A stretch of 34,904 nt of DNA from Nitrospiraceae bacterium (GCA_014534095.1 JACVSD010000006.1:1-34904), one strand, 5' to 3'. Numbered from the stretch's first letter, positions 8,804-17,666 are shown. Notes: generated by a model from the sequence alone, not told the origin. Program-made: numbers and translations.

Positions 8804-8829
8804 TTCCGTCTCCATGCCGGCAGTCAAGA

Positions 8830-8870
8830 GGCCCGCTGTCTCAAGACAGCGGGCCTTCTTGTTTCCCTTT
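8830..8870 (+). terminator. Rho-independent terminator
   Basis: A 12-base perfect inverted repeat (GGCCCGCTGTCT / AGACAGCGGGCC, 8830-8855) with a tiny loop is followed by TTCTTGTTTCCCTTT. It ends transcription of the small lipoprotein gene before the TPR lipoprotein gene. Confidence 0.85.
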
Positions 8871-8898
8871 GGCATTACGCCCCGCCAACGTGTATGGT
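8869..8898 (+). promoter_or_regulatory. Possible promoter of the TPR lipoprotein gene
   Basis: TTGGCA (8869-8874), an 18-base spacer and TATGGT (8893-8898) lie just after the terminator. Initiation near 8905 would leave only about 5 bases before the ATG at 8910, so the message could be nearly leaderless. This fits the absence of a Shine-Dalgarno there. Confidence 0.35.
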
Positions 8899-8909
8899 TT
8901 CTAGATATT

Positions 8910-10055
8910 ATGACCACCCATCGGTACGCGACTCTCTTGTGCATTGCCGTGGTTGGTTGGCTGACTGCGTGCGGGTCGCCCGCGCCAGTCCGGCCGAACC
9001 TTCCGCCATCCGACTCTGACTTAGCCCTGCTTCAATCGACGAAGCTGTGCGACCGAAAGCCGCGGTTTCTCCAGCAGCATCCGACAGCGGGAGACACCGT
9101 CCGGCCATGGGGAACCGGGCAGGAGCTGGTGCTTCCCGTCGCACAGAAGACGACCGGAGGAGAAGCGTCCTACTTCTTCGATGAAGACGGACTGTTAGTC
9201 GCGGCCCTGTTCACCTTCCCGCGCGGCCTGGACCTCGAGCCGTATCCGGTGCTTCGGCACACCCTCTCGTTACTGAAGCCGTCCCGCGAGTTCTATCTTT
9301 CTGTTCCCCAGTTGGCGACCAAAGCCAACCTGGATACGAGCGCGCTCTTTGAAACGGGGGATGAGAAAACCACGACTCAATATTTGGTCACGGGCAACGG
9401 CGCACATCCGATCCTCCTCCAAGCTTCCTTTTCGATCGACCCGTATGTCCGCCTCTTTTCCCCCTATCGCCGCGAGTTCCTTCATCGGCTCCGGTATCCG
9501 ACAGGAGTCCCGGAGGAGGCTAAGACCGAGGGTCAGGGGAGTGAAGACAAGGAGCCGTTCACGTCTCTCCAACAATTTGCACGCGGTCAAGCGGCGCAAT
9601 TAGGCTACTGCGGCGAGAAGCACTATGACGTTGCGGTGGCGGCCTATGAGAAGGCGATTGGAAGCGGCTTTGCCAACCAAGTGTGGCTGGCGGAAGCGCA
9701 TCATAAACTCGGCCTGGCGTGGGAAGCGAAGGGGCAGTACGACAAAGCCAAAGCGAACATGCTGCGCGCGCTCGACATCCGGCCCAACATTCCAGAAGTG
9801 CTGAACAACCTCGGTACGGTGTATATCAAATTGAATGACAAGGCTGGGGCGATGAGCCTGTTCGAGAAAGCGGTGATCCTACGGCCCAATTATGCCGTGG
9901 CACGGTATAATTTGGCCGAGGCCTACGAACCGACCAATCCGAAACGTGCACTGGCGGAGTATGAGACCTTTGTGGCGCTCGTGGAAGGAAACCCCGAAGA
10001 AGAAGCCCGCGCGGCGCATGCCCGGGAGCGAATCAAAATCCTAAAGCCGAAGTGA
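8910..10055 (+). CDS. TPR-repeat lipoprotein
   Basis: A 381-residue predicted lipoprotein. The signal ends in LTAC with the acylated cysteine at residue 21. Residues ~25-230 form a domain I do not recognise. Residues ~235-375 contain about four tetratricopeptide repeats, clearest in AEAHHKLGLAWEAKGQYDKA, EVLNNLGTVYIKLNDKAGA and AVARYNLAEAYEPTNPKRAL. TPR arrays bind protein partners, so it may scaffold something at the outer membrane or in the periplasm. The ATG at 8910 is chosen because the lipoprotein signal begins there. An earlier in-frame start at 8814 would add 32 residues encoded across the terminator hairpin. No Shine-Dalgarno is seen. It converges on dksA, whose stop is 25 bases away. 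Confidence 0.85.
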   Translation: MTTHRYATLLCIAVVGWLTACGSPAPVRPNLPPSDSDLALLQSTKLCDRKPRFLQQHPTAGDTVRPWGTGQELVLPVAQKTTGGEASYFFDEDGLLVAALFTFPRGLDLEPYPVLRHTLSLLKPSREFYLSVPQLATKANLDTSALFETGDEKTTTQYLVTGNGAHPILLQASFSIDPYVRLFSPYRREFLHRLRYPTGVPEEAKTEGQGSEDKEPFTSLQQFARGQAAQLGYCGEKHYDVAVAAYEKAIGSGFANQVWLAEAHHKLGLAWEAKGQYDKAKANMLRALDIRPNIPEVLNNLGTVYIKLNDKAGAMSLFEKAVILRPNYAVARYNLAEAYEPTNPKRALAEYETFVALVEGNPEEEARAAHARERIKILKPK

Positions 10056-10080
10056 GCGATCCGCGCATGGGGAAACCCGG

Positions 10081-10530
10081 CTACCGGCGACCGCGTTCCT
10101 CTTGTTCCTGGAGCGTTTTACACTCAATGCAGAGAGTGGTCACGGGACGGGCTTTCAGGCGCTTATACGGAATGTCCTCCTCGCAGCGTTCACAAATCCC
10201 ATAGGTGTTCAATCGCATCCGCTCTAACGCGTCCTCGACCTTCTTGAGCAGCTTTTGCTCGCGTTCACGGATGCGCATCGAAAAGTTCTGATCCACCTCG
10301 GCGGAGGCTTGATCGCTCACATCCGGAAACGGCTCCTGGCCGGGACGGTTGGTCAAGACATCCTCCACCTCGTTTAAAATAAGCGCGCGTTGGCGCTCGA
10401 GGTCTCGGCGAATATCGGGATACTTGGATTTCGTGCGGGCGGCGCGTTTCGGGGTGGTTCGTGACACGGACGGGCGAGGGCCGGTAGAGGGAGCGGTTCG
10501 TTTCGAAGCAGGACGTGCCTTAATGGCCAT
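10081..10530 (-). CDS. dksA: DksA/TraR family RNA-polymerase regulator
   Basis: A 149-residue protein of the DksA family, which enters the RNA polymerase secondary channel and, with ppGpp, adjusts transcription of rRNA and amino-acid genes. The N-terminal 35 residues are basic and look disordered. A coiled coil follows, with the DxxDxA tip motif at D70-VS-D73-Q-A75, the part needed for true DksA action. The zinc finger has four cysteines, C113, C116, C134 and C137 (GICERCEEDIPYKRL...TLCIECK). It lies 82 bases downstream of recR on the same strand and may be read from the dnaX operon or its own promoter. No clear Shine-Dalgarno precedes the ATG. Confidence 0.88.
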   Translation of the reverse strand: MAIKARPASKRTAPSTGPRPSVSRTTPKRAARTKSKYPDIRRDLERQRALILNEVEDVLTNRPGQEPFPDVSDQASAEVDQNFSMRIREREQKLLKKVEDALERMRLNTYGICERCEEDIPYKRLKARPVTTLCIECKTLQEQEERGRR

Positions 10531-10612
10531 AAGTGTTCTACATGACGGCCAATTGCCGCGCGACTATAACAGGAGGTTGGTGAGGGGTCAACGGGCAGGC
10601 ACGCGTTCGTAG

Positions 10613-11215
10613 CTATAGGTCTCGACGGCCTTCTATCGATTTCAGGAGCGTCACTTCGTCGGCATACTCGATGTCCATACCGACGGGAATGCCGTAGGCG
10701 ATGCGAGATACGCGCACGCCGAACGGCTTCAGCAATCGGGTGAGGTATATCGCCGTCGCTTCCCCCTCGATGGTGGGATTCGTTGCCAGAATCACCTCAT
10801 CGATTCCACCCGGTTTGACGCGCTCGACCAGCTCGTCGGCCCGGATATCGCTCGGTCCGACGCCATCGAGCGGCGAGAGGGTCCCCAACAGCACGTGGTA
10901 GAGACCTCGATAGGCGCCGGCACGCTCCACGGCATAGAGCGTACTGGGTTCTTCGATCACGAGGATCTTGCTTCGGTCCCGCTTGGGATCAAGACAAAAC
11001 TCGCATAGCTCTCCTTCCGAGATGTTCCGGCATTGCCGACAGAAGGCCAGCCCGTCTTTTACCGCACGAATCGCCTCGGCCAGCCGGATGGCATCCTCGC
11101 GCTCAGCCTTCAAGAGATGAAAAGCCAGTCGCTGGGCGCTCTTCTGGCCGACTCCCGGGAGACGAACGAGTTCTTTGACGAGCCTTGCCAGTAACCCTTG
11201 TTGATCAACCGCCAT
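10613..11215 (-). CDS. recR: Recombination mediator RecR
   Basis: RecR (200 residues) acts with RecF and RecO to load RecA on gapped DNA. The N-terminal helix-hairpin-helix region (VRLPGVGQKSAQRLAFHLL) binds DNA. The zinc finger has C59, C62, C71 and C74. The Toprim domain follows, with VIEEPSTLYAVERAG and ATNPTIEGEATA, and the C-terminal SRIAYGIPVGMDIEYADEVTL is the family's Walker-B-like end. Length is standard. It lies 40 bases after ybaB in the order dnaX-ybaB-recR, which is widely conserved in bacteria. Confidence 0.97.
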   Translation of the reverse strand: MAVDQQGLLARLVKELVRLPGVGQKSAQRLAFHLLKAEREDAIRLAEAIRAVKDGLAFCRQCRNISEGELCEFCLDPKRDRSKILVIEEPSTLYAVERAGAYRGLYHVLLGTLSPLDGVGPSDIRADELVERVKPGGIDEVILATNPTIEGEATAIYLTRLLKPFGVRVSRIAYGIPVGMDIEYADEVTLLKSIEGRRDL

Positions 11216-11255
11216 GTGCGCGACGTGCCATCAGAGGACTCACCGGATGCCCCAC

Positions 11256-11579
11256 CTAGAACAACCCGGGCAGCTTCATGCCGCCGGTGAGGGCCTTCAT
11301 CTCACCTTCCATCAATTCCTTGGCTTTCCTGAGCGCGTCATTGGTGGCCGCGACGACGAGATCCTGCACCATCTCCACGTCGCCGCCTTTGACGACTTCC
11401 GGGTCAATGGCCACGCTGACGATCTGCATGGCGCCATTGGCCGTGACGGTGACGATTCCGCCGCCGGCGGTGCCGCTGGACGTTTTCGTGGCGGCCTGTT
11501 CCTGAATCTTGGCCATCTGCTCTTGCATGGCCTGCGCTTGCTTCAAAATGTTGCCCATATCTCCGAATGGATTCTTCAT
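11256..11579 (-). CDS. ybaB: YbaB/EbfC nucleoid-associated protein
   Basis: A 107-residue DNA-binding protein of the YbaB/EbfC family, thought to act as a dimer that coats or bends DNA. It shows the usual N-terminal long helix with methionine and glutamine (NILKQAQAMQEQMAKIQ), the beta core GGGIVTVTANGAMQIVSVAIDPEVV, and the C-terminal LVVAATNDALRKAKELMEGEM. The ATG overlaps the dnaX stop as ATGA, so it is probably translated by ribosomes finishing dnaX. The conserved dnaX-ybaB-recR neighbourhood supports the call. Confidence 0.95.
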   Translation of the reverse strand: MKNPFGDMGNILKQAQAMQEQMAKIQEQAATKTSSGTAGGGIVTVTANGAMQIVSVAIDPEVVKGGDVEMVQDLVVAATNDALRKAKELMEGEMKALTGGMKLPGLF

Positions 11580-13387
11580 TCTGCCTCCTTGTGAACCACC
11601 GGTCTGACGTCGGCCAACTCGGCGCCAAAGATCTCGAGCGCTTCTTTCACCACCGGATTGGTGCGTGCGCGCTCTAATAGTTGCTGTCGTTGATCCTGTT
11701 CCTTGGCGGCCCGCAATTGCGCCATCGTCGGTCCCGGGGGATCCGTGATGGTGAGTTCCACAATACGAATACGAATGGGTTGGCGAGTCTGCCGTTCACA
11801 GAGCGTGGCTACCGCTTTGAGATTATCGTCCTTTTCCATCATGGCACGCGCGATGGTCGCGAGTTTTGGGAAACCGATCGTGACGACACCGCCTTCCAGT
11901 CCGATAAATCGGCCGGCTTCCAGAAACGGGGCGACGTTCGGAAGCGAAGCCGCCACTTCTTCCTGGACGGCTTCCCAATTCAGTGGAGCCGGTGAGTTCG
12001 AGATGGCCGGCGCGGCTACGGCAGTCCCGGCAGGGCGGGGCGCGTGATCGGCTGACGGTGGGAGTGCGTGGGTCGGCTCCCTCCTGGCTGAAGGTTGAGG
12101 AGATGACGGCGCAGTGGACGTCGGTTGCGGCTTGGCCGCGGAGGTGTGCATGGCCGCGTTGGCTGTGGCCACCTGGGCCGGCGCCGGCGCGTGTGGGGCC
12201 GGTGGGGCGAAGCCCGGCTGTTTCCCGGCCGTTCCTCGTGGAGCCGGTTGCGCCGACGGGGTTTGAACCGGTGTGTTGTTCTCCCGCTTCTGGAGCAGCC
12301 GGGTGGCTCGCACGGCGGCCGTTTCGATGACAAACCGCGGGTGAGCGCTGAGCCGTAGCGACTCTTCGGCCTGGATAAAAATGGCCATCCATTCCTGCAG
12401 GTGCTCAGGACTCAGCGTTTTGGCGTCCGCCATCAGGTGCTGCACGTCCTCTTCAGAGGCTTCGATCAAGCCCCGCAATTCTGCCTGCCCAGGGACGACG
12501 GCTGCCACGAGAAGATTTCGGAGCGATTCGACGACATCGGCACAAAAGGATTTCACGTCGTGGCCTTGGTCCAACAAATGGGCGACCACGATCAGCGCGG
12601 CCGGACTGTCCTGGGCCGTGATCGCCTTGATCATGTCCTGCACCAGCTCTTGAGGCACTGCCCCGAGCAAGAGTTCCAAATCGGCATGGTTGATCGCCTT
12701 GCCGCCGAAGGCGATCGCTTGGTCGAGCAGGCTGAGGGCATCGCGCATGCTGCCCTCACTGGCGCGCGCCAAGGCTGTGAAGCTGCGCTCTTCGATCGTC
12801 AGATCATCCTGACGGGCGACGTGACGGAGACGTTCCACGATGTCCGTTCGCGCAATGCGCCGGAAGTTATAGTGCTGGCACCGGGAGAGAATCGTCGCGG
12901 GAATCTTGTGAATCTCTGTGGTGGCAAAGATAAACACGACGTGGGCGGGGGGTTCCTCTAAGGTCTTCAACAGCGCGTTGAAGGCCGAATTGGACAGCAT
13001 GTGGACTTCATCGATGATGTACACCCGGTACTGACCGCGAAAGGGGGTGAACTTGACGTTCTCCCGGATCTCGCGCACGTCGTCTACGCTCGTATTGGAG
13101 GCGCCGTCGATTTCAATGACGTCGACCGAATTGCCCTGTGTAATTTCCTGGCAATTGGCGCACTGGTTACAGGGATCCCCTGTCGGCCCGCCCTCGCAAT
13201 TAAGCGCCTTGGCCAGAATGCGCGCCACCGTCGTTTTCCCCACGCCGCGCGTGCCGGAGAAAATGTAGGCATGCGCCATGCGCTTGGCCGAGACCGCGTT
13301 CATCAAGGTCTGGACAACGTGCGGCTGGCCGATGACGTCATCAAATGTGCCTGGACGATATTTGCGCGCAGAGACTTGGTACTCCAT
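11576..13387 (-). CDS. dnaX: DNA polymerase III subunits gamma/tau
   Basis: The 603-residue clamp-loader ATPase. Walker A is GTRGVGKT (45-52), the zinc module has C64, C73, C76 and C79, and Walker B is DEVH (126-129) followed by the SRC sensor (ILSRCQHYNF). Domain III runs to about residue 365. A Pro/Ala-rich linker (~375-470) precedes a ~130-residue C-terminal domain, matching the tau layout that contacts polymerase and helicase. I found no run of six or more A on the coding strand that would suit a programmed frameshift to a short gamma form. GAGGA lies upstream of the ATG. The SRP RNA gene is 76 bases upstream on the same strand, a frequent neighbour of dnaX. Confidence 0.97.
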   Translation of the reverse strand: MEYQVSARKYRPGTFDDVIGQPHVVQTLMNAVSAKRMAHAYIFSGTRGVGKTTVARILAKALNCEGGPTGDPCNQCANCQEITQGNSVDVIEIDGASNTSVDDVREIRENVKFTPFRGQYRVYIIDEVHMLSNSAFNALLKTLEEPPAHVVFIFATTEIHKIPATILSRCQHYNFRRIARTDIVERLRHVARQDDLTIEERSFTALARASEGSMRDALSLLDQAIAFGGKAINHADLELLLGAVPQELVQDMIKAITAQDSPAALIVVAHLLDQGHDVKSFCADVVESLRNLLVAAVVPGQAELRGLIEASEEDVQHLMADAKTLSPEHLQEWMAIFIQAEESLRLSAHPRFVIETAAVRATRLLQKRENNTPVQTPSAQPAPRGTAGKQPGFAPPAPHAPAPAQVATANAAMHTSAAKPQPTSTAPSSPQPSARREPTHALPPSADHAPRPAGTAVAAPAISNSPAPLNWEAVQEEVAASLPNVAPFLEAGRFIGLEGGVVTIGFPKLATIARAMMEKDDNLKAVATLCERQTRQPIRIRIVELTITDPPGPTMAQLRAAKEQDQRQQLLERARTNPVVKEALEIFGAELADVRPVVHKEAE

Positions 13388-13463
13388 AGGTCTGTCCTCG
13401 CTGAAACCGACGCCGACCGATCCAGAAGCGGGTCATTCGCCGTTTTTCAATGTCTCGATGAAG

Positions 13464-13565
13464 CGGGGCCAGGTGATCCTGCGGCACACAGAACTGACCG
13501 CTTACCGTTGCTTCCTTCCGGACCTGGCGGGGTTCACAGGGTTCTGTTGCACAGGGCCCAGCCCC
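13464..13565 (-). ncRNA. ffs: Signal recognition particle RNA, small bacterial type (4.5S)
   Basis: On the minus strand the sequence contains the diagnostic apical SRP domain with the GGTCCGGAAGGAAGCA core (about 13512-13527), including the GGAA tetraloop and the asymmetric loop bound by Ffh. Flanking arms pair: the 5' GGGGCTGGGC region with the 3' CCTGGCCCC region, and CAGAAC with GTTCTG. The total of ~102 bases fits the small 4.5S form without an Alu domain. Ends are estimated from pairing and may be off by a few bases. Its location just upstream of dnaX is typical. Confidence 0.93.
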
Positions 13566-13661
13566 TAATCCGCAGTAATCAGTGATGGGTGAACAGTGAC
13601 CAGTGAAGCGGGCGTGTCAATTTTTCGCACCGTACCACCGATCAGTCGTCACTGTGTTTTA

Positions 13662-13751
<90 letters not shown>

Positions 13752-13762
13752 GCAGGAACGGC

Positions 13763-13792
13763 ATCTTAGCACGGCCGTTTTTCGAGCGGCAA
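13763..13792 (-). promoter_or_regulatory. Promoter of tRNA-Ser
   Basis: Read on the minus strand: TTGCCG (13792-13787), an 18-base spacer, then TAAGAT (13768-13763) preceded by TGC as an extended -10. Initiation is predicted a few bases before the tRNA 5' end at 13751. The layout copies that of the tRNA-Val promoter. Confidence 0.6.
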
Positions 13793-13829
13793 GGCAAGCC
13801 GGCATGCTGCGGTGAAGGTCTCACCGCCG

Positions 13830-13858
13830 TTGACCCTGGCGATGAGGCTTCCTATACT
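13830..13858 (+). promoter_or_regulatory. Promoter of the AsmA-like gene
   Basis: TTGACC (13830-13835), a 17-base spacer and TATACT (13853-13858) make one of the best sigma-70 type promoters in the window. It lies just before the Shine-Dalgarno and ATG at 13883, with a leader of about 18 bases. Confidence 0.65.
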
Positions 13859-13882
13859 GCGGTGCCTCACACGAGGTACTCC

Positions 13883-15532
13883 ATGAAAATTCTTATCGGA
13901 CTGGGTGTCGCGGTTGTCACGATCATCGGGGTCATGCTTGCGCTGCCCTTCTTGATCGATCTGAAGAAATACCAAGACCAGTATAAACCCGCCCTCGAGG
14001 AAGCCCTCAATCGCAAGGTCGACTTTCAAGACATCCGGCTGACTCTCTGGCCGCGGATCGGTGCGCGGGTGGAGGGCTTTACGATCCTGGACGATCCCGC
14101 GTTCGGATCCGGGCCGTTTGCATCGTTGGCCTCGCTGGATGTGGCGGTACAGGTGCGGCCCTTGCTCAGCGGCCATGTGGAAGTCGATGAGATCACGCTG
14201 CGCAATCCCGTCATTGCGGTGATCAAAAACCAGAAGGGAGTGCTCAACGTCTCGACGGTCGGACGGCCAGGAGTCCCTGCGCCCGAGACGCCGTCGCGCG
14301 CACCCATCCCCTCCACCGAAGGGCCGCTGAAGATTCTCGGGCTGCTGGCGGTCGATCGTGTGTCTCTGATCGGCGGAACCATTACCTATCGCGACCTGTC
14401 TGCCGCGGCGCCGCTCGAGTATGTGCTGCAAGATCTGGGAGCGCTGCTGACTTCGGTGCGGCTCGGTCAGACCCCACAGGTGCATGTGGAGACGGTCGTC
14501 CAACCCTTCGCCCTGCCGGTCGTGCTGGACGGTCGCTTCGGTCCACTGAAGGAAACCACTGATCTTGAGGTGATCAACTTCCATCTGGCCTTGGGCACGG
14601 CCGCGTTCGATATTACGGGACAGACCATCGGACGGGACGCCAGTCTCACGATCAGCTCGCCGGTCATTAATACGGCGCATCTGCCGGTCGCGTTGCCGTT
14701 ACAGCAGCCCGTGGAGATCAAGGATCTTCGGATTGCGGCGGAGGTCAAAGGGCAGGACGCCCGTCTGCAGGATGTCTCGTTTCAGCTGTTCGAGGGGCAG
14801 GTAAAAGCTCAGGGGATGGTCACGTCGGGTCCAAAGGCGCCACCGTTTTCCCTGACCGCTGCCGTTCAAGGTCTTCAGCTTGGACCCGCCGTGGCCGCTC
14901 TCTCGAGCAGTCCTGTTCGGATCCGGGGCAGTGCCGGCGCAGACCTCCGGATGCAGGGTCGAGGGGTTACGAGGACCGATCTCACTTCAGCTCTCGAAGG
15001 CACCGGCCACGTGATGGTGAAGGACGGCATACTGGAAGGCGCCAATCTCCTGCACGAGGCGGTGTCCTTGCTGAAAATCGCCGGCATCACGCTGCCTGAC
15101 GCGCGAGCCACCGCCTTTTCAACTTTAGAGGCGGATGTCGCGGTGAAGCGGGGCGTTGCAAGCATTGAGCACCTGCTCATGGACAGTCACGACTTTCAGG
15201 CGACCGGCGGAGGCACCATCGGGTTCGATCAGACGCTGGACCTTTTGGTGAATCTGCACCTCTCTCCAGCACTGACTCAAACGATCGTCGCAGGCTCGCC
15301 GGTGGCGAAGTTGGCAATGAACGAGGGACGGTTGAAACTGCCACTGACCATTGCCGGGACCGTGCAGGCGCCGCGCTATGGACTCGAGCTCAAACATCTG
15401 ACCGGGAAGGTGCAGCAGCAGGTGCAGAAGAAGGTCGAAGAAGCGGTGAGCGGGCTGCTGAAAGGTACGACGAAGCCCGAAGATCTTCGGCAACAGGGGA
15501 AAGAGTTGCTCAAAGGATTATTTCGCCAGTAG
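13883..15532 (+). CDS. AsmA family envelope protein
   Basis: A 549-residue protein anchored by one N-terminal membrane helix (residues ~4-25), with the rest in the periplasm. The start KKYQDQYKPALEEALNRKVDFQDIRLTLWPRIGARVEGFTI is typical of AsmA-like proteins, which are related to the bridge-like lipid-transfer group (TamB, YhdP). The bulk is beta-rich with repeated segments, including LRMQGRGVTRTDLTSALEGTGHVMVKDGILEGANLL, which matches the AsmA C-terminal domain. A coiled, charged tail ends the protein. A role in outer-membrane assembly or lipid transport is inferred from the family. The ATG at 13883 is fixed by GAGGT upstream and by the promoter at 13830-13858; longer in-frame readings cross the antisense tRNA-Ser. 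mscS follows 10 bases later. Confidence 0.88.
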   Translation: MKILIGLGVAVVTIIGVMLALPFLIDLKKYQDQYKPALEEALNRKVDFQDIRLTLWPRIGARVEGFTILDDPAFGSGPFASLASLDVAVQVRPLLSGHVEVDEITLRNPVIAVIKNQKGVLNVSTVGRPGVPAPETPSRAPIPSTEGPLKILGLLAVDRVSLIGGTITYRDLSAAAPLEYVLQDLGALLTSVRLGQTPQVHVETVVQPFALPVVLDGRFGPLKETTDLEVINFHLALGTAAFDITGQTIGRDASLTISSPVINTAHLPVALPLQQPVEIKDLRIAAEVKGQDARLQDVSFQLFEGQVKAQGMVTSGPKAPPFSLTAAVQGLQLGPAVAALSSSPVRIRGSAGADLRMQGRGVTRTDLTSALEGTGHVMVKDGILEGANLLHEAVSLLKIAGITLPDARATAFSTLEADVAVKRGVASIEHLLMDSHDFQATGGGTIGFDQTLDLLVNLHLSPALTQTIVAGSPVAKLAMNEGRLKLPLTIAGTVQAPRYGLELKHLTGKVQQQVQKKVEEAVSGLLKGTTKPEDLRQQGKELLKGLFRQ

Positions 15533-15542
15533 AGAACTACCT

Positions 15543-16331
15543 ATGATGGTCATGGAGACGATAACGGCGTATGCCGTGCAGTACGGCCTGCAGGCCGTCG
15601 TGGCCCTCGGCATCTTCTCGGCGGGGGCGGTAGCGTCCCGCTGGGTAGGACGGCTCGCCCAGCAGTCGCTTGAGCGCCAGAGGCTGGAACCACCGGTACG
15701 GATGCTGCTGGTGAGAATGATCAAGATCGTCGTGCTGCTGTTTGCCGCCGTCATCGCGCTCGAGGCGTTGGGTGTTCCCATCGCGCCGTTGATCGCCGGT
15801 ATTGGCGTCGCAGGGGTCGGGATTGGGCTCGCCTTGCAGGGCGTTCTCAGTAACGTCATGGCGGGCCTGTCGATCATTTTTACGAAGCCGTATCGGGTGG
15901 GCGAGCACATCTCTCTCCTGGGTGTGCATGGCGATGTGGTGATGGTCGATCTCTTCTCCACTACGCTGATGCATCCCGATCGCTCACGCGTCATCATTCC
16001 CAACCGGAAAATCATTGGCGAAATCCTGCACAATTTTGGGACGATTCGGCAGCTGCATCTCTCCGTTGACGTGACCTACCAGACGGACCTGACGCACGCG
16101 CTCACCATCATCCAAGACCTCATCGCGGGTCATCCTCATGTCCTCAAGGATCCGGCCCCATCCATAGGAGTGAGCCATCTGGGCCATCCGGCCATCACCA
16201 TTGCGGTCGAGCCTTGGACGTTGGTGGTCCACTATGCGTCGCTGCAAGGGGAACTCAACAAGGCGATCATTGAACGATTTAGAGCGGGACGCATAGAATT
16301 CCCGGCCCCGTTGTTCACAGCATCCGGCTAA
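15543..16331 (+). CDS. Small-conductance mechanosensitive channel, MscS family
   Basis: A 262-residue MscS-type channel that opens under membrane tension to release solutes after hypo-osmotic shock. Three membrane segments are seen: ~8-30, ~52-75 and the pore-lining, Gly/Ala-rich TM3 (GIGVAGVGIGLALQGVLSNVMAGL). The conserved cytoplasmic beta domain follows (KPYRVGEHISLLGVHGDVVMVDLFSTTL, then VIIPNRKIIGEILHNFG), and after it the alpha/beta vestibule. Length is close to E. coli MscS (286 residues). The gene starts 10 bases after the AsmA-like gene, so both share a transcript. Several close ATGs (15543, 15546, 15552) are possible starts and no strong Shine-Dalgarno separates them. Confidence 0.92.
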   Translation: MMVMETITAYAVQYGLQAVVALGIFSAGAVASRWVGRLAQQSLERQRLEPPVRMLLVRMIKIVVLLFAAVIALEALGVPIAPLIAGIGVAGVGIGLALQGVLSNVMAGLSIIFTKPYRVGEHISLLGVHGDVVMVDLFSTTLMHPDRSRVIIPNRKIIGEILHNFGTIRQLHLSVDVTYQTDLTHALTIIQDLIAGHPHVLKDPAPSIGVSHLGHPAITIAVEPWTLVVHYASLQGELNKAIIERFRAGRIEFPAPLFTASG

Positions 16332-16508
16332 CTTGTGAGCCGGTGTAGCCACATCCATACTCCGCTCTACGGCTAGGCAGTCTCTCACGGCGTTTACTTC
16401 AGCCAGGACCGCTGTGCCGGTTAGGCGCCGGCTGGCTTTCCATTGAGGTGGCGGCGGTGATCCGGAAGGCATAGCGGCATCAACAGCCTGACTCGTTCGA
16501 TGCCCGCC

Positions 16509-16538
16509 TTGGAAATCTTAGGCAAAAAAAGCTATACA
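16509..16538 (+). promoter_or_regulatory. Promoter of the DUF481 gene
   Basis: TTGGAA (16509-16514), an 18-base spacer and TATACA (16533-16538) lie ~50 bases before the ATG at 16587. A strong GAGGAGG Shine-Dalgarno is at 16575-16581. The rest of the gap from 16332 holds no convincing gene, only several GC-rich short inverted repeats. Confidence 0.55.
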
Positions 16539-16586
16539 TACGCCGGCGAAAACCGGTCTTGTTGAATCAGGCTTGAGGAGGCGTGC

Positions 16587-17666
16587 ATGAGTCGGTGTGC
16601 CGTGTGGATGATGTCGGTGTTGTTTGTGAGCATGTTAAGTCCGGCCCTGGCGGAGGAGACGCTTTCACCCGCGATGGACATCGTCACGCTGAAAGACGGC
16701 AGCGTCATCTATGGCGAAGTGGTGGAAATGGAAACGGGGCTGTTGCTGATCAAGAATCCATCGGCAGGGGACCTGATCAAGGTGAAATGGAATGACGTGC
16801 GCACCCTCAAGGTTGCTCATCCGATTCCCTTCCATCTCAAAGAAGGGAACGTTCTTGTCGGTAGCGTGGAAGACAGCGAGCCCGGTACGCTCCGGATCAG
16901 AGCGGGACCGCTGCAAGGTCTTCTGACCGTACCGATGGACTCGGTGCTGTCGGTGAACCCGATTATTCAAGCGCCTGTCATTTACGTGGGCAGCCTCACA
17001 GGCGGCTTCTCTCAAACGGCGGGCAACAGCCACCTGCGCAGCGCCAGCCTGCTCGGCGACTTTGTCGCGCGCAGCGAACAGCTGCGACTCACCATCAATG
17101 GACGCTATGTGTATGGCGATAATGCGAATACGTTGGTGGCACGCAATGCCCGGGGCACCATCAAGCTCGACTTTTTTCTCACGAAACGGTTGTTCTGGTT
17201 CGCCTCAGCGTACTTTGAAAACGATTTTTTCCAAGACCTGAAAATGCGTACGGCCCTGGCGAGTGGCCCCGGTTATCAATTTATTGATCGCGGAGATTTC
17301 GGCGGCCTCTTCAAGGATATGACGCTCTATGCCGAGGCCGGTGTGGCCTACTTCAACGAAGACTTCCGGCTTGCCGAGGATGGCACGTCGGTCCGCGGCC
17401 GGGCGTCCGTAAAGTTTAGCTGGCCCATGCTCGAGGATCGGATCACGCTGTTTCACTTCGACGAGTTCTATCCCTCACTGCAGAACACGAGCAATTATTA
17501 CCTCACCATGGACAACGGTGTTCGCTTCAAGGTCATTGACGGCTTCATCAGTGCGCTCCAGGTCACGACGCGCTATAACAATCGGCCACCGCCGGGGACC
17601 GGCGATACGGACAATCTTTACCTGATCACTCTCGGCTATGGATTTGACACGACGAGGAAGCGGTAA
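16587..17666 (+). CDS. DUF481 outer-membrane protein (YdiY-like)
   Basis: A 359-residue exported protein. The signal peptide is residues 1-22, cut after SPALA. Two short SH3/Sm-like beta repeats follow (VTLKDGSVIYGEVVEMETGLLLIK and FHLKEGNVLVGSVEDSEPGTLRIR). From ~125 on there are alternating-residue beta strands with aromatic girdles typical of the DUF481 outer-membrane barrel (YdiY family). The last residues, YLITLGYGFDTTRKR, look like a final strand plus a short tail rather than the usual terminal aromatic. Function in the family is unknown; in proteobacteria YdiY is acid-induced. It lies between the mscS and mscL genes and has its own promoter. The strong Shine-Dalgarno fixes the start. 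Confidence 0.85.
   Translation: MSRCAVWMMSVLFVSMLSPALAEETLSPAMDIVTLKDGSVIYGEVVEMETGLLLIKNPSAGDLIKVKWNDVRTLKVAHPIPFHLKEGNVLVGSVEDSEPGTLRIRAGPLQGLLTVPMDSVLSVNPIIQAPVIYVGSLTGGFSQTAGNSHLRSASLLGDFVARSEQLRLTINGRYVYGDNANTLVARNARGTIKLDFFLTKRLFWFASAYFENDFFQDLKMRTALASGPGYQFIDRGDFGGLFKDMTLYAEAGVAYFNEDFRLAEDGTSVRGRASVKFSWPMLEDRITLFHFDEFYPSLQNTSNYYLTMDNGVRFKVIDGFISALQVTTRYNNRPPPGTGDTDNLYLITLGYGFDTTRKR

Noticed and set aside
11576..13387. Programmed frameshift in dnaX giving a short gamma subunit
   Set aside because: No A6 or longer slippery run was found on the coding strand, so only the full-length form is supported.
13766..14680. Minus-strand 304-codon frame opposite the AsmA-like gene
   Set aside because: Arg/His/Gln-rich composition typical of an antisense shadow; no start signals and it overlaps the tRNA-Ser promoter.
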